Source of the DNA: a bacterium
GTDB taxonomy: Bacteria; Cyanobacteriota; Vampirovibrionia; Gastranaerophilales; Gastranaerophilaceae
Reading direction: 5' to 3'
DNA: 5,416 nt
Assembly (NCBI GenBank): GCA_024408905.1
Contig: JAKSUP010000110.1
Coordinates: 1 to 5,416 of the forward strand
The notes under the pieces were generated by a model that saw only the letters and a list, made by a program, of their open reading frames with translations, did no database searches and had not been told where the DNA came from. Positions 4,525-5,416 of the stretch are shown one piece after another (the stretch's first letter is position 1; every line of letters begins with the position of its first letter). A program made the position numbers and the translations under genes.

Positions 4525-5416
4525 ATGCAAATCAACAGAATTCAATCGTTTACATATCCGGTTAGTACAAATAATTATCATAGAAAAAATGTGCAACAAA
4601 ATACGGGTTATATGAGTTTTAACACCAATATGGTTTCATCACTTTGTTTTACAGCAAATCCTGCGACTAAAAAAGCTATCAAAGGAGTTGCTAAAAAAGC
4701 TACAGAAGTAGTGGCAGCAACTGCTATTGGTCTAACTGCTATGGTAGGTAGTGTTAATAACGCAGAAGCAGAACGAACTATTACTTCTGAGAAAATTGAA
4801 GCTGTATTCAATGATTTAAATATAGAATACAAAAAAGATAAAGAAACAGGTTTATATATAATTGATAGCTATAAGGTTGATTCTTCAGATATTGAAGAGC
4901 ATAGAAGAGAAATTCTACAAAAAAATAACATAACTGAAGACGATTTATTCCAATATATACAAGAAATTAAAGGAGATGCAAACTTCAATAAGTCAGAAAT
5001 AACTTCTTTAGGTACTCTTAAAAAGATTGGTGGGAATGCAGGCTTTTATGGCTCCAAAGTGACCTCATTAGGCAACCTTAAAGAGATTGGTGGAGATGCA
5101 GACTTCCAATGCTCCAAAATAACCTCATTAGGCAACCTTGAAAAGATTGGTGGAGATGCAGACTTCCAATACTCCGATATAGTCTTTTTAGACAACCTTA
5201 AAGAGATTGGTGGGAATGCAGGCTTCCAATGCTCCAAAGTGACCTCATTAGGCAACCTTGAAAAGATTGGTGGAGATGCAGACTTCCAATACTCCGATAT
5301 AGTCTTTTTAGACAACCTTAAAGAGATTGGTGGGAATGCAGGCTTCCAATGCTCCAAAGTGACCTCATTAGGCAACCTTGAAAAGATTGGTGGAGATGCA
5401 GACTTCCAATACTCCG
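4525..5416 (+). CDS. Probable exported leucine-rich-like repeat protein, 3' end beyond the window
   Basis: The frame is open from ATG 4525 to the window end (297 codons). An in-frame TAA at 4507 and AAAGGG (4514-4519) five bases before the ATG support this start. Residues 1-60 are polar and Asn-rich with a SFN...CFTANP segment. KKATEVVAATAIGLTAMVGSV followed by A80-E81-A82 looks like a signal peptide with an unusually long N-terminal extension, cleaved after residue 82. Residues 83-150 are a charged, mostly helical linker. From residue 151 a 20-residue unit repeats (consensus DADFQCSKITSLGNLKEIGG) through at least seven full copies. Regular Leu/Ile/Phe spacing and the GG turn suggest an LRR-like or beta-solenoid fold. 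No enzyme motif is seen; surface binding or adhesion is an inference. The exact family and the C-terminus are unknown. Confidence 0.88.
   Translation, partial: MQINRIQSFTYPVSTNNYHRKNVQQNTGYMSFNTNMVSSLCFTANPATKKAIKGVAKKATEVVAATAIGLTAMVGSVNNAEAERTITSEKIEAVFNDLNIEYKKDKETGLYIIDSYKVDSSDIEEHRREILQKNNITEDDLFQYIQEIKGDANFNKSEITSLGTLKKIGGNAGFYGSKVTSLGNLKEIGGDADFQCSKITSLGNLEKIGGDADFQYSDIVFLDNLKEIGGNAGFQCSKVTSLGNLEKIGGDADFQYSDIVFLDNLKEIGGNAGFQCSKVTSLGNLEKIGGDADFQYS
4975..5416 (+). repeat. 60-bp in-frame tandem repeat array with exact 120-bp higher-order period
   Basis: Units of 60 bp begin at 4975, 5035, 5095, 5155, 5215, 5275, 5335 and 5395 (partial). The first two are divergent. From 5122 on, the sequence repeats exactly with a 120-bp period: 5122-5296 equals 5242-5416. 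Two unit types alternate: one with FQCSKVTSLGNL, the other with FQYSDIVFLDNL. The array continues past the window edge. Confidence 0.95.

Noticed and set aside
4608..4832. Minus-strand open frame of 74 codons
   Set aside because: It is antisense to the N-terminal part of the repeat protein. Its hydrophobic look comes from reading the signal-peptide region backwards.
5046..5375. Minus-strand open frame of 109 codons across the repeats
   Set aside because: It exists only because the 60-bp unit has no stop in that frame; it has no ribosome binding site and is antisense to the clear plus-strand repeat protein.

Overview
The window is A+T-rich bacterial DNA using the standard bacterial code: TAA, TGA and TAG all end recognisable genes. 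The low G+C, the style of the small lineage-specific proteins and a cyanobacterial-type regulatory motif at 4339-4356 fit a gut-type non-photosynthetic relative of Cyanobacteria (Vampirovibrionia/Gastranaerophilales). This placement is inference; a low-G+C Firmicute is not excluded.

Left part (1-1641). The 3' end or whole of a small unrecognised plus-strand gene ends at 325, on a TTAA tetranucleotide that also carries the stop of a convergent minus-strand gene. That gene is endonuclease III (nth, 322-945), with its catalytic Lys/Asp pair and [4Fe-4S] cysteines intact. It is the last gene of a tight minus-strand run: a HEPN protein (1234-1641), an overlapping MNT-type nucleotidyltransferase (942-1244), then nth through an ATGA overlap. 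The HEPN/MNT pair has the RX4HXY and GSX10DXD motifs of HepT/MntA (type VII) toxin-antitoxin pairs. An extended -10 promoter and a strong Shine-Dalgarno lie just upstream of the HEPN gene, so one promoter probably drives the toxin-antitoxin pair and the repair gene together.

Middle (1768-4039). A 162-residue protein of unknown function follows arginyl-tRNA synthetase (argS, 2318-4039), again on the minus strand. An 8-bp tandem repeat (GGGGTAAA on the minus strand) lies in the gap after argS. A related 8-bp repeat lies before argS in opposite orientation.

Right part (4040-5416). A 485-bp divergent spacer separates argS from the last gene. It holds the argS promoter, the 8-bp repeat tract, two GTTGGG/CCCAAC palindromes, an orphan terminator-like hairpin, a perfect match to the cyanobacterial RpaB-binding HLR1 consensus, and a good sigma-70 promoter. 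The gene at 4525 runs off the end of the window and has at least 297 codons. It encodes a probable exported protein made of 20-residue leucine-rich-like repeats. At the DNA level the repeats are 60-bp units whose last copies form an exact 120-bp tandem array, a sign of very recent expansion. This gene and its control region are the most interesting part of the window.
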